Notes under the pieces: generated by a model
Databases searched by the model: none
The model's input: the letters and a program-made list of their open reading frames with translations, nothing else
What the model was told of the DNA's origin: nothing
Shown: piece by piece, positions 16,778 through 23,770 of the stretch
Position numbering within the stretch: the stretch's first letter is position 1
Layout: each line of letters opens with the position of its first letter
From: Pseudalkalibacillus hwajinpoensis
GTDB taxonomy: Bacteria > Bacillota > Bacilli > Bacillales > Guptibacillaceae
DNA: 64,000 bases
Assembly (NCBI RefSeq): GCF_015234585.1
Contig: NZ_JADFCM010000001.1
Span: 1,240,001-1,304,000 of the forward strand
Direction of reading: 5' to 3'
Made by a program: the position numbers and the translations under genes

Positions 16778-17923
16778 CTAAGCATATCGAGCTAATCTTT
16801 TAATTCCAATTGTTTTCTCATAATCCTCTACTAATCGTCCGAAGATCGCATCCCATGATTGAGTAAGTGCATAACGACGTCCTTCATAACCCATCATTCT
16901 CCGTTCGGTATCATCTGATAAGAGACGATTGATAGCGTGGATATATTCCTCTTCTTTATACGGAGAGCAGAAAAGACCATTTCTTTCTCCAGTGACAACG
17001 TCGGATAACCCTCCAGCATTTGCAGCGATAACAGGGGTCCCGGAGGCAAGTGACTCCAATGCGACATTTCCAAATGTTTCAGTAGCTGATGGAAAGATGA
17101 AAAGATCTGAAGTAGCGTATAGCTCTGCTAATTCTTTCCCTTCTCTATAACCAGTGAAAGTGACGTTGTTAGGGACGTTTTCTTGAATATGAGGGAGGGC
17201 TGGTCCATCACCAACAATCAGCCATCTTGTTTGTTGTTTCAGCTGTTCTGGTAACTTCCACATGATTTTTTGTAACGTTTCAAGATTTTTTTCTGGAGCG
17301 AGTCGACTAACAAATAAAAGAATATACTTCTCCTGAATATTATATCGTTCACGTAGCGAGTGATTTTTTCTAATCGGAGAATATTGTTCGCAATCGACGC
17401 CTCTTCTCCAAAGCTTGAGGTTCTTAAAACCTCTTCCTTTTAATCGATTGCGCGTTTCATTGGAAGGAATAAAGGTAGTGGAAAATGGTTGATGAAACCA
17501 GGTTAAGTATTTCCACATAAAAGGAGAGAACCATTCAAGGTGGTAATGCTTTAAATAGTCATCAAAATTAGTGTGGTATGAAGCAACCATAGGTATGTTA
17601 TTTTTCTTTCCGTAATGTAGTCCGCACATGCCAATATTAAAAGGTGTCGCGACATGAAGAAGGTCCGGTTGAAAATCTTTAAGTTGGTTGCGGATAAGAC
17701 TTACGTTAGGAAGGGCGATGCGACATTCGGGATAAAGGAAAAACTTCATACTGGTAAAGCGGTGGATATTACTTGAGAAAAGGTCATCATCTTTCTGACA
17801 GTTAGGAGCAAAAAGCATATAATCAACCTGCTGACGGTCCATATACCTGGTTAGTTTACCCAGAGTGCGAGATACTCCGTTAACCTGTGGATAGTAAGTG
17901 TCAGTAAAAAGTGCAAGTTTCAT
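16778..17923 (-). CDS. GT4-family glycosyltransferase (MgtA-like)
   Basis: 381 residues with the GT-B layout. The N-terminus MKLALFTDTYYPQVNGVSRT is characteristic of GT4 enzymes such as mannosyl or glucosyl transferases acting on lipid acceptors. The C-terminal donor domain has LLFVSRLAPEKNLETL and the EX7E motif ETFGNVALESLASGTPVIA. No signal peptide is present, so a peripheral membrane enzyme is likely. GGGAGGG lies before the ATG. It sits in a minus-strand operon directly after a PAP2 phosphatase, suggesting work on cell-surface glycolipid or isoprenoid-linked sugars. Acceptor and donor are unknown. Confidence 0.8.
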   Translation of the reverse strand: MKLALFTDTYYPQVNGVSRTLGKLTRYMDRQQVDYMLFAPNCQKDDDLFSSNIHRFTSMKFFLYPECRIALPNVSLIRNQLKDFQPDLLHVATPFNIGMCGLHYGKKNNIPMVASYHTNFDDYLKHYHLEWFSPFMWKYLTWFHQPFSTTFIPSNETRNRLKGRGFKNLKLWRRGVDCEQYSPIRKNHSLRERYNIQEKYILLFVSRLAPEKNLETLQKIMWKLPEQLKQQTRWLIVGDGPALPHIQENVPNNVTFTGYREGKELAELYATSDLFIFPSATETFGNVALESLASGTPVIAANAGGLSDVVTGERNGLFCSPYKEEEYIHAINRLLSDDTERRMMGYEGRRYALTQSWDAIFGRLVEDYEKTIGIKRLARYA

Positions 17924-17940
17924 GAATAGCCCTCCCTTTT

Positions 17941-18468
17941 TCAGCTTAGGATGAAAGTTGAAAGAATACCGGATCCGCCACCAAGTATAAAACCAACAAG
18001 AACGTCAGAAGGATAATGATGACCTAAGTAAATCCGCGATATGGCAACTAGACTCCCAAGAGCCATTAAGGGAATAGCTAGTGAAGGAATATGAAAGATA
18101 AACGGTGTAAGCACAGAAAAAATAGCCGTTGTATGTCCTGATGGAAAAGAATGATCTTTTAGAGGGTATACGAGTATCTTTGTTTCAGGTAGAGCGAGAT
18201 ATGGCCTGTGTCTTGGATAATGCTTTTTAATAAATTGAACAGGTATATGACTGACAGCAAGGGCAAGCGCAGCTTGAAACGCCCATATCTTTAAAGGAGC
18301 AGGTAACAGGAACATCAACAAAAGTGTACTTAAAATCGTTGCCCGAGCACCACCCGCATGCGTAACAAATCCAAAAATAGAAGTAAGATACCTTGAATGA
18401 CACGTTAAATTCACAAACCGAAACATCGTACACTCACGCTCATAAAGCCACCCAACCACTTTACTCAA
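17941..18468 (-). CDS. PAP2-family lipid phosphatase
   Basis: 175 residues with several membrane helices and the three phosphatidate phosphatase motifs: K81-x6-RP (88-89), PSGH (109-112) and S144-R-x5-H151-x3-D155. His112 and His151 are the catalytic pair. The group includes undecaprenyl-pyrophosphate phosphatases (BcrC type) and PgpB-like enzymes. The start is a TTG with AAGGGGG upstream, supported by the conserved opening WLYERECTMFRFVN. The glycosyltransferase gene starts 17 bases later, so both likely act at the membrane on lipid carriers or glycolipids. Confidence 0.8.
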   Translation of the reverse strand: MSKVVGWLYERECTMFRFVNLTCHSRYLTSIFGFVTHAGGARATILSTLLLMFLLPAPLKIWAFQAALALAVSHIPVQFIKKHYPRHRPYLALPETKILVYPLKDHSFPSGHTTAIFSVLTPFIFHIPSLAIPLMALGSLVAISRIYLGHHYPSDVLVGFILGGGSGILSTFILS

Positions 18469-18564
18469 AAAGAATCCCCCTTCATCCTATGTGTTACTTC
18501 TATCCTATACGAGAAATTTAATGCTACTATTAAAGAAATCTTAAAGAATTGTTAAGAGTATAAT

Positions 18565-18980
18565 GAAAAGCGGAGACGAGCGTTTAGAAACGGAGATATT
18601 GGAGCTCTTGAACTAGAACACGTCCTTTGTGTTCTGGTGAAAGAGTGAAATATCGCAGTTTCTGCGAGTCGCAGCTAGCCAAGAAAAGCGGAGACGAGCG
18701 TTTAGAAACGGAGATATTGGAGCTCTTGAACTAGAACACGTCCTTTGTGTTCTGGTGAAAGAGTGAAATATCGCAGTTTCTGCGAGTCGCAGCTAGCCAA
18801 GAAAAGCGGAGCGGGCCCGCCTAAATCCGCAGGATTTTTGAGCCCATGAGAGTGAGACGCTTTATGTCTCATTCGAATGGGCGAAACAGCCGGAGGATTT
18901 GGCCCGCGCAACTAGCCAAGAAAAGCGGAAGCCTCCGTTTAGACCCGTCAGGCACTGGAGCCTGCAGTTGAATCTCAAGA
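18565..18980 (+). repeat. Tandem array of long hairpin repeat units (3 full and 1 partial)
   Basis: Units begin GAAAAGCGGA and end CTAGCCAA: unit 1 18565-18682, unit 2 18683-18800 (an exact 118-bp copy), unit 3 18801-18919 (different sequence), and a truncated unit 4 from 18920. Unit 1 has nested stems AGAAAC/GTTTCT, GATATT/AATATC, CTCTT/AAGAG and AGAACAC/GTGTTCT. Unit 3 keeps the same plan with GCGGGCC/GGCCCGC, AAATCC/GGATTT, GCCCAT/ATGGGC and GAGAC/GTCTC. No credible protein is encoded here. The array fills most of the 770-bp gap between the PAP2 gene and the 71-residue membrane protein gene. Confidence 0.85.
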
Positions 18981-19080
18981 AAATAAATAAGCTCGTCCAC
19001 AGCCTAACGCTCCAAACGTTTTCAAAAACCACACAAAAAGCCATGAAAAAAGACCAGGAATACCATCCTGATCTTTTTCT

Positions 19081-19296
19081 TCAAATTAATGTGAAGTAAA
19101 TAACATAACCGATTGCAAGTGCTGTAGCGACGATATAAACAAGAAAAATCGGATTGCTAAAGAAAGAAGATTTCACCCTGGCGTTCCCTTGATTATCATA
19201 TTCGCCTTTTTGATTTTGTCCGAGTCTGTACGTCATATATGCCCCTATAAGCAAGGTGATGACGACGAGCACGATCAAGACCATGGTCATTTTGTA
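19081..19296 (-). CDS. Small two-helix membrane protein, unknown
   Basis: About 71 residues with two hydrophobic helices (MVLIVLVVITLLIGAYMTYR and NPIFLVYIVATALAIGYVIY) separated by a polar Gln/Asn/Gly-rich loop. A GTG at 19296, eight bases after GAGG, is the best start; another GTG at 19308 and an ATG at 19287 are in frame. The gene stands alone on the minus strand between the repeat array and ytoA. I do not recognise the family. Confidence 0.55.
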   Translation of the reverse strand, partial: YKMTMVLIVLVVITLLIGAYMTYRLGQNQKGEYDNQGNARVKSSFFSNPIFLVYIVATALAIGYVIYFTLI

Positions 19297-19369
19297 CACG
19301 GAGGCCACCTCGATCCATTAGGATTGTATTGGTAACCTTCCTCAAACTAGCGATAAATATGCGTGCTTT

Positions 19370-19885
19370 CTAGAGCGGCTTTTGCTCTTTGTAATAGGTT
19401 GCTTTTTCAACATATTCTCTTCGAATGCGGTTCATATCCTTTCGATCATCCTCTGTTAATGTTCTAACAACCTTTGCAGGTCTCCCGAAAGCAAGGGAAT
19501 GAGGGGGGATTTTCTTACCTGGAGGAACAAGGCTTCCTGCGCCAATAAAGGAACCTTCCCCGATCTCAGCTCCATCAAGAATAATGGAACCCATTCCAAT
19601 AAGTGCCTCTTTGCGAATAATACTACTATGAAGGATTACCTGGTGGCCGATCGTCACACCATCTTCCAGAATGAGTTTTTTATTTGGACTCTGATGAAGG
19701 ACACAATTGTCTTGAATATTGACCCTATTGCCAATTTCAGTTGGGGCAACATCTCCACGTATGGTCGTGTTAAACCAGACGCTGCTATGTTCCCCGATTG
19801 TCACATCACCTGTAATGGTAGTATAATCCGCAATATAGACCGTTTCATGAATCACTGGTTTTTTGTCATGATAAGCATAAAGCAT
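19370..19885 (-). CDS. ytoA: YtoA, gamma-carbonic-anhydrase-family hexapeptide protein
   Basis: About 171 residues of left-handed beta-helix with hexapeptide repeats ([67 protein letters not shown]), closing with an amphipathic helix. The family carries His metal ligands, seen here in [19 protein letters not shown] and neighbours. Whether this protein hydrates CO2 is not established. The ATG at 19885 aligns with B. subtilis YtoA; an upstream ATG at 19903 would add six residues, and neither has a strong ribosome site. It is divergent from ytpA, as in B. subtilis. Confidence 0.88.
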   Translation of the reverse strand: MLYAYHDKKPVIHETVYIADYTTITGDVTIGEHSSVWFNTTIRGDVAPTEIGNRVNIQDNCVLHQSPNKKLILEDGVTIGHQVILHSSIIRKEALIGMGSIILDGAEIGEGSFIGAGSLVPPGKKIPPHSLAFGRPAKVVRTLTEDDRKDMNRIRREYVEKATYYKEQKPL

Positions 19886-19975
19886 TCCAATCCCAACTTT
19901 CATTTATTATAGATGAAATCCTTTTCAAAAGTAGTGTATCAAAAAGAACGAACCTACATAAGGGGGCTAATGTCC

Positions 19976-20788
19976 ATGCGTATAAAAGAAACTGAATATC
20001 CAAAAGCGGTTATTGTGTTAGTTCATGGAGCAAACGAACATCATCGAAGGTATGATTGGCTCGTTTCTAAGTGGATTGAAGCAGGCTATCATGTAGTGCT
20101 TGGCGATTTACCTGGACAAGGTGAAAGTACTAGAAGACGGGGCCATATTGATTCATTTAACCAATATATTGAAACGATTGATAAGTGGATCAAGAGAGCT
20201 CATGAGTATAAGCTACCTGTGTTCTTACTTGGGCATAGTATGGGAGGACTTGCATCCATCCGTACGATTATGGAAAAACGTCCTTCTCTAACTGGAGTCA
20301 TTTTATCTTCTCCGTGTATTGGACTAGTTAATCCCCCTAACAAAGGTGTAGACTTGCTCTCAAAAGTACTAAATCCAATTGTCCCTTCTCTAAGGTTAAA
20401 TTCAAAGCTAGAACCGAACATTGGGACAAGGAATCCAGAGTTCCACAAACGAGATCAAGAAGATCCATTAATGGTTCAAAAAGTATCTGTTAGATGGTAC
20501 CGTGAACTTCTAAAAGCGATGAAAATAGCCAATGAAGGAGCGAGATCATTTCATAATTTGCCATTGCTTGTATTACAGGGTGGCGACGATCGAATTGTAG
20601 ATAAGCATGCTGTTATTTCGTGGTTCAATCGCATTCCATTAACAGAGAAAGCATTTAAAGAGTGGGATGGATTTTATCATGAGGTGTTTAATGAACCAGA
20701 TCGTGAAGATGTATTTCAAACAGCAAAATCATTTGTTGAGTTAAAACTTGAATTATTAGAGCGTAAGGAAAATAAGATAAATAATTAA
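19976..20788 (+). CDS. ytpA: YtpA, alpha/beta-hydrolase (lysophospholipase, bacilysocin type)
   Basis: About 270 residues. The start at ATG 19976 is preferred because AAGGGGG lies nine bases upstream and the N-terminus (MRIKETEYPKAVIVLVHG) then matches B. subtilis YtpA in length; ATGs at 19913 and 19970 lack a suitable site. Nucleophile Ser88 sits in GHSMGG (86-91), with oxyanion region VHGANEHHRR, acid in GGDDRIVD and catalytic His in FYHEVFNEP. In B. subtilis YtpA releases a fatty acid from phosphatidylglycerol to form the antibiotic lysophospholipid bacilysocin, and ytpAB belongs to the sigma-M cell-envelope stress regulon. The terpene synthase gene follows after 17 bases. Confidence 0.9.
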   Translation: MRIKETEYPKAVIVLVHGANEHHRRYDWLVSKWIEAGYHVVLGDLPGQGESTRRRGHIDSFNQYIETIDKWIKRAHEYKLPVFLLGHSMGGLASIRTIMEKRPSLTGVILSSPCIGLVNPPNKGVDLLSKVLNPIVPSLRLNSKLEPNIGTRNPEFHKRDQEDPLMVQKVSVRWYRELLKAMKIANEGARSFHNLPLLVLQGGDDRIVDKHAVISWFNRIPLTEKAFKEWDGFYHEVFNEPDREDVFQTAKSFVELKLELLERKENKINN

Positions 20789-20805
20789 TACAGGAGTGGG
20801 ATCAC

Positions 20806-21876
20806 TTGAAAGTACCAAGTCAACCGTGGACGCTAATGTATAGTATTTATAGACGCGTCTTACCGAGGGTTCATCATGAATTAGAATATTGGAGGAAGCG
20901 GGCTGAAGAAATCCCTAATCCTGAATTGAGAAAGCAGGCGTTAGATAGCATTGATTCAAAAACGTTTCACTGTGAAGGTGGAGGGATTTATGGATTGCTT
21001 GCCGGGAAAGAAATTGATCGTTCTATTTCATTTATCGCAGCTTACCAGACGATAAGTGACTATCTGGATAACTTGTGTGATCGAAGTACTTCGCTTGATC
21101 CAGAAGACTTTAGTGCATTACATGAGGCAATGGCGGAGGCTCTTTCCCCTGAAGTTGAAGCTTCAAATAACTATTATCGGTATCGTGAAGAAAAAGATGA
21201 TGGAGGCTATCTATTAGAACTGGTTCAAACGTGTCAAAAAGTCATTCGTGAATTGCCGAATCAAAGGGAAGTGCAGCCTGCCTTACTTGAACTCTGCCAT
21301 TACTATTGTGATCTCCAGGTACATAAGCATGTTACAGAGGAAGACCGTGTTCCAAGGTTGAAAAGCTGGTTTGACCAGCATAAGCAACAGCTTCCAGAAA
21401 TGACATGGAATGAATTCTCAGCGTGTGCTGGATCAACCTTAGGGATTTTCTGTCTTGTATCTTACTCATTAGGAGACATGATCCCTAAGGGCGGTACAGC
21501 TATGATTAAGGAAGGTTATTTCCCCTGGGTTCAGGGTCTTCACATAATGCTGGATTACTTTATAGATCAGGAAGAAGATCGAGCAGGTGGCGATTTGAAT
21601 TTTTGTTTTTATTATAAAGACAATGATGAGCTCGCTCAGCGTGTTGCTCACTTCATTAAAGAAGCGGATAAAAGTGTTGAAGGGCTTCCACATTCTTCCT
21701 TCCATCGATTAATTAATCGTGGTTTACTTGGTATTTACCTTGCGGATCGTAAAGTAATGGAACAGAAAGACGTGCGTTCTCTTGCTCGTAAAATTATTCG
21801 AATTGGAGGAAGATCGAGCCTTTTCTTCTACTTTAATGGTTGGGTTTATAGAAGACTTCACAAAGCGTCTCAGTAA
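20806..21876 (+). CDS. ytpB: YtpB, tetraprenyl-beta-curcumene synthase
   Basis: 356 residues of the DUF2600/YtpB type, an all-alpha terpene synthase that cyclises the C35 precursor heptaprenyl diphosphate to tetraprenyl-beta-curcumene, leading to sesquarterpenes. Acidic patches expected in the active site are visible at QTISDYLDNLCDRS and HIMLDYFIDQEEDRAGGDLN. The start is a TTG at 20806 with CAGGAGTGGG upstream. The gene shares an operon with ytpA. The sesquarterpene cyclase that would take the next step is not in this window. Confidence 0.92.
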   Translation: MKVPSQPWTLMYSIYRRVLPRVHHELEYWRKRAEEIPNPELRKQALDSIDSKTFHCEGGGIYGLLAGKEIDRSISFIAAYQTISDYLDNLCDRSTSLDPEDFSALHEAMAEALSPEVEASNNYYRYREEKDDGGYLLELVQTCQKVIRELPNQREVQPALLELCHYYCDLQVHKHVTEEDRVPRLKSWFDQHKQQLPEMTWNEFSACAGSTLGIFCLVSYSLGDMIPKGGTAMIKEGYFPWVQGLHIMLDYFIDQEEDRAGGDLNFCFYYKDNDELAQRVAHFIKEADKSVEGLPHSSFHRLINRGLLGIYLADRKVMEQKDVRSLARKIIRIGGRSSLFFYFNGWVYRRLHKASQ

Positions 21877-21941
21877 AAGCGTATAAAAAACGCTCTTTCG
21901 TGAGAAAAGAAGCCTATAGGATTTTGAAAGGGGCTCTTAAA

Positions 21942-22244
21942 ATGAAAAAGCGTTACTATGTGGCTGTAAGTTCGGGCGAGATACTGGAAGATCAAGGGGC
22001 ATCGAGCTATAATTTTGAAATCAATGCAGATGAGGAAGATATCTTCAAGCTCAGTGAGCTATTTGATCTGACAGATAAGGATAGTCGCCTATCGTTATAT
22101 CGTTCACATGTTCCAGCTATGAGTTATCATGAAGATAAGAACAATGATGATTATGATAATCATATGAAAGAGATCTATGGTCTTTTACACAAATTAGGGA
22201 ATAAGAAAACAAGAGAACATATCGAAACGATGGGAATTCTATAG
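21942..22244 (+). CDS. Small conserved protein, paralogue of the gene at 5354
   Basis: 100 residues starting at ATG 21942 (AAAGGGG nine bases upstream). The N-terminus MKKRYYVAVSSGEILEDQG looks like a beta hairpin, followed by an acidic FEINADEEDIFKLSELFD segment and SHVPAMSYHEDKNND. The C-terminal motif MKEIYGLLHKLGNKKTREHI then ETMGIL is shared with the protein at 5354-5692. It lies 66 bases after ytpB and may share its transcript, ended by the hairpin at 22251. Function unknown to me. Confidence 0.65.
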   Translation: MKKRYYVAVSSGEILEDQGASSYNFEINADEEDIFKLSELFDLTDKDSRLSLYRSHVPAMSYHEDKNNDDYDNHMKEIYGLLHKLGNKKTREHIETMGIL

Positions 22245-22250
22245 AGAATA

Positions 22251-22282
22251 GAGGCTGTGCAGATGCACAGTCTCTTATTTTT
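22251..22282 (+). terminator. Hairpin terminator after the ytpA-ytpB cluster
   Basis: GAGGCTGTGC pairs with GCACAGTCTC (one G-U pair), followed by TTATTTTTT. Confidence 0.8.
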
Positions 22283-22841
22283 TGCTGATGGCAAGAATAT
22301 AGGGTGGTTCATTGATTTGGTTAATAAATTGGTATTTTAGAACTTGATACTGTGACTGATCGAGATCTGAAGCGAAATCTGTCACCTTCTCACTTTCAAT
22401 TTTACCTTCTGGATGTCCTGGGTAGACGACTAGAATAAGGAGTCCTTCTGAACGAAGCAAATGTAGGATGTCTGTTACTGCTTGGATTGTTTCTTCAGGT
22501 TTCGTCACAATAGTTTTATCTCCACCTGGGAGGTAGCCAAGGTTAAAGATTGCGGCAGAAACGTTTCCTACATCTTTCGTCTCAATTTTGCTATTGATTG
22601 AAGCGTGACTCTCGTGGAATAATGCCACCTGGGCAGATTGCTTAGCTTCTGCCAGCCTTTTTTCTGTAGCTTCAATCGCCTCAGGTTGGATATCAAAGCC
22701 ATACACCTTTCCTGAATTCCCAACTGATTCAGCTAGGAAGAGAGTGTCATGTCCGTTTCCACAAGTGCCATCAATAGCAATGCCTCCTTCTTTTAATACT
22801 GAATTCAGTAGCGTTCTTGTAAAAGGTAATATTCGTTGCAT
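22275..22841 (-). CDS. mnmM: MnmM (YtqB), tRNA mnm5s2U34 SAM-dependent methyltransferase
   Basis: 188 residues of class I methyltransferase fold: SAM-binding motif IDGTCGNGHDTLFLAE (about 23-38), acidic motif VYGFDIQPEAIEAT, and FNLGYLPGGDK as motif IV. The family, formerly called rRNA methylase YtqB, has been shown in B. subtilis to methylate the aminomethyl group of nm5s2U34 in tRNA, giving mnm5s2U. AAAGGA precedes the ATG. In B. subtilis the radical-SAM gene ytqA sits immediately upstream; here it is absent from that place. Confidence 0.87.
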   Translation of the reverse strand: MQRILPFTRTLLNSVLKEGGIAIDGTCGNGHDTLFLAESVGNSGKVYGFDIQPEAIEATEKRLAEAKQSAQVALFHESHASINSKIETKDVGNVSAAIFNLGYLPGGDKTIVTKPEETIQAVTDILHLLRSEGLLILVVYPGHPEGKIESEKVTDFASDLDQSQYQVLKYQFINQINEPPYILAISKK

Positions 22842-23061
22842 GATCTTTAATCCTTTCTATCAATTAAAATTTTCTTAAATGAGTCTTCTTACACTCATCC
22901 TATCAACTTATTAGGACGTCGAGGTTTAGAATGGCTTTTTGTTTGCTTCTAACTAAGTATGACTTTACCATGATCGACCTTTTACTCCAACTAACATCTT
23001 TATGGGTTTGGGAATATCTGGCTCGTGGTACAGAGTACTATACAAAAAATGAGGTGATCAT

Positions 23062-23274
23062 ATCGCAGAGCATGAAAAATCACATAAACAAGGCGAAACT
23101 AATAATCCCGAGCAATTACCAGATAAGGAAAAGAATCAGCTCGACGAGGATGCTTCAGAAATGAATGTCGATGCGATTCCATTAGAAGATTTAAAAGAAG
23201 AACAAAAAGAAGAAAAAGATAAGCCACATTCCAAAGATGATTCGGCTAGTCAAAAAAAGCATCGTAAAGGATAA
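23062..23274 (+). CDS. Acidic/Lys-rich 70-residue protein with apparent ATC start
   Basis: The frame ending in TAA 23272-23274 encodes a hydrophilic protein (AEHEKSHKQGETNNPEQ onward, then EDLKEEQKEEKDKPHSKDDS and a basic tail KKHRKG). No ATG, GTG or TTG exists in frame between the upstream stop (TGA 23050-23052) and residue 34. An ATC at 23062 lies two bases after GAGGTGATC (23051-23059), nine bases that match the extended anti-Shine-Dalgarno perfectly, at proper spacing from its core. A terminator follows directly. Either translation starts at ATC, or the gene carries an ATG-to-ATC change or sequencing error. Highly charged and probably disordered. Family not recognised. Confidence 0.5.
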   Translation: MAEHEKSHKQGETNNPEQLPDKEKNQLDEDASEMNVDAIPLEDLKEEQKEEKDKPHSKDDSASQKKHRKG

Positions 23275-23305
23275 CGTACCCAATCAGGGTGCGTTTCTTT
23301 TTTTG
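23273..23305 (+). terminator. Hairpin terminator of the 70-residue gene
   Basis: ACGTACCC pairs with GGGTGCGT around a short loop, then TTTCTTTTTTT. Confidence 0.7.
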
Positions 23306-23421
23306 AGATATCCGCTTACTGTATTAATTGGAATTGTTCTTTTGGCACACATGCTAATTCATCGAATATAAGGACAGCGGATGTATAGATTACGAAAAAA
23401 ACGTCTATTCTGATAATGTTC

Positions 23422-23450
23422 TTGACATTTCTCACAAGTATTCATACAAT
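23422..23450 (+). promoter_or_regulatory. Sigma-A promoter of leuS
   Basis: TTGACA (23422-23427), 17-bp spacer, TACAAT (23445-23450). Confidence 0.85.
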
Positions 23451-23456
23451 ACAAAT

Positions 23457-23739
23457 TATATACGTAACTAGTGAAACCAAAGATAATGATAAGGAATAGT
23501 AACAAAAATTCTATTACTAGAGAGTTAACGGCTGGTGGAAGTTAACATAGGAGATTTGTGAACTCACCTTTGAATCGGAAGCCTGAATAGAGTAAGGTTG
23601 CCCGTATGCCTGCGTTAAAGGCCTTAAGTGAGTGCTGTTTCTAGCACTAAGCCGGGTGGTACCGCGGGTGATTGTGAATATTAGATTCTCAACCTCTCGT
23701 CCCTGTTGATGAACAACGGGGACGGGAGGTTTTTTTATT
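23457..23739 (+). promoter_or_regulatory. T-box leader (leucine) with terminator
   Basis: The T-box core GGGTGGTACCGCGG lies at 23654-23667 within the usual AAGCC context. A Stem I region (about 23518-23590) contains the specifier CTC (23563-23565, in GTGAACTCACC), a Leu codon. The terminator arms are 23692-23708 and 23714-23730, followed by a T-run. Uncharged tRNA-Leu would favour the antiterminator and switch on leuS. Confidence 0.93.
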
Positions 23740-23770
23740 TTTTTGCAAGGACTGGAAGGAGAGAGTGACA

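Noticed and set aside
18565..18919. CRISPR array
   Set aside because: The units are 118-119 bp hairpins joined directly, with no short direct repeats separated by unique spacers and no cas genes.
18702..19099. Several ORFs of 60-70 codons in the repeat array
   Set aside because: They follow the hairpin repeats, overlap each other on both strands and lack ribosome sites; the repeats themselves explain the open frames.
22931..23164. 77-codon plus-strand ORF
   Set aside because: No ribosome site; it overlaps, in another frame, the better supported acidic ORF at 23062 and has unnatural composition after residue 45.
23457..23739. Novel regulatory RNA upstream of leuS
   Set aside because: The GGGTGGTACCGCGG core, CTC specifier and terminator identify it as an ordinary leucine T-box.
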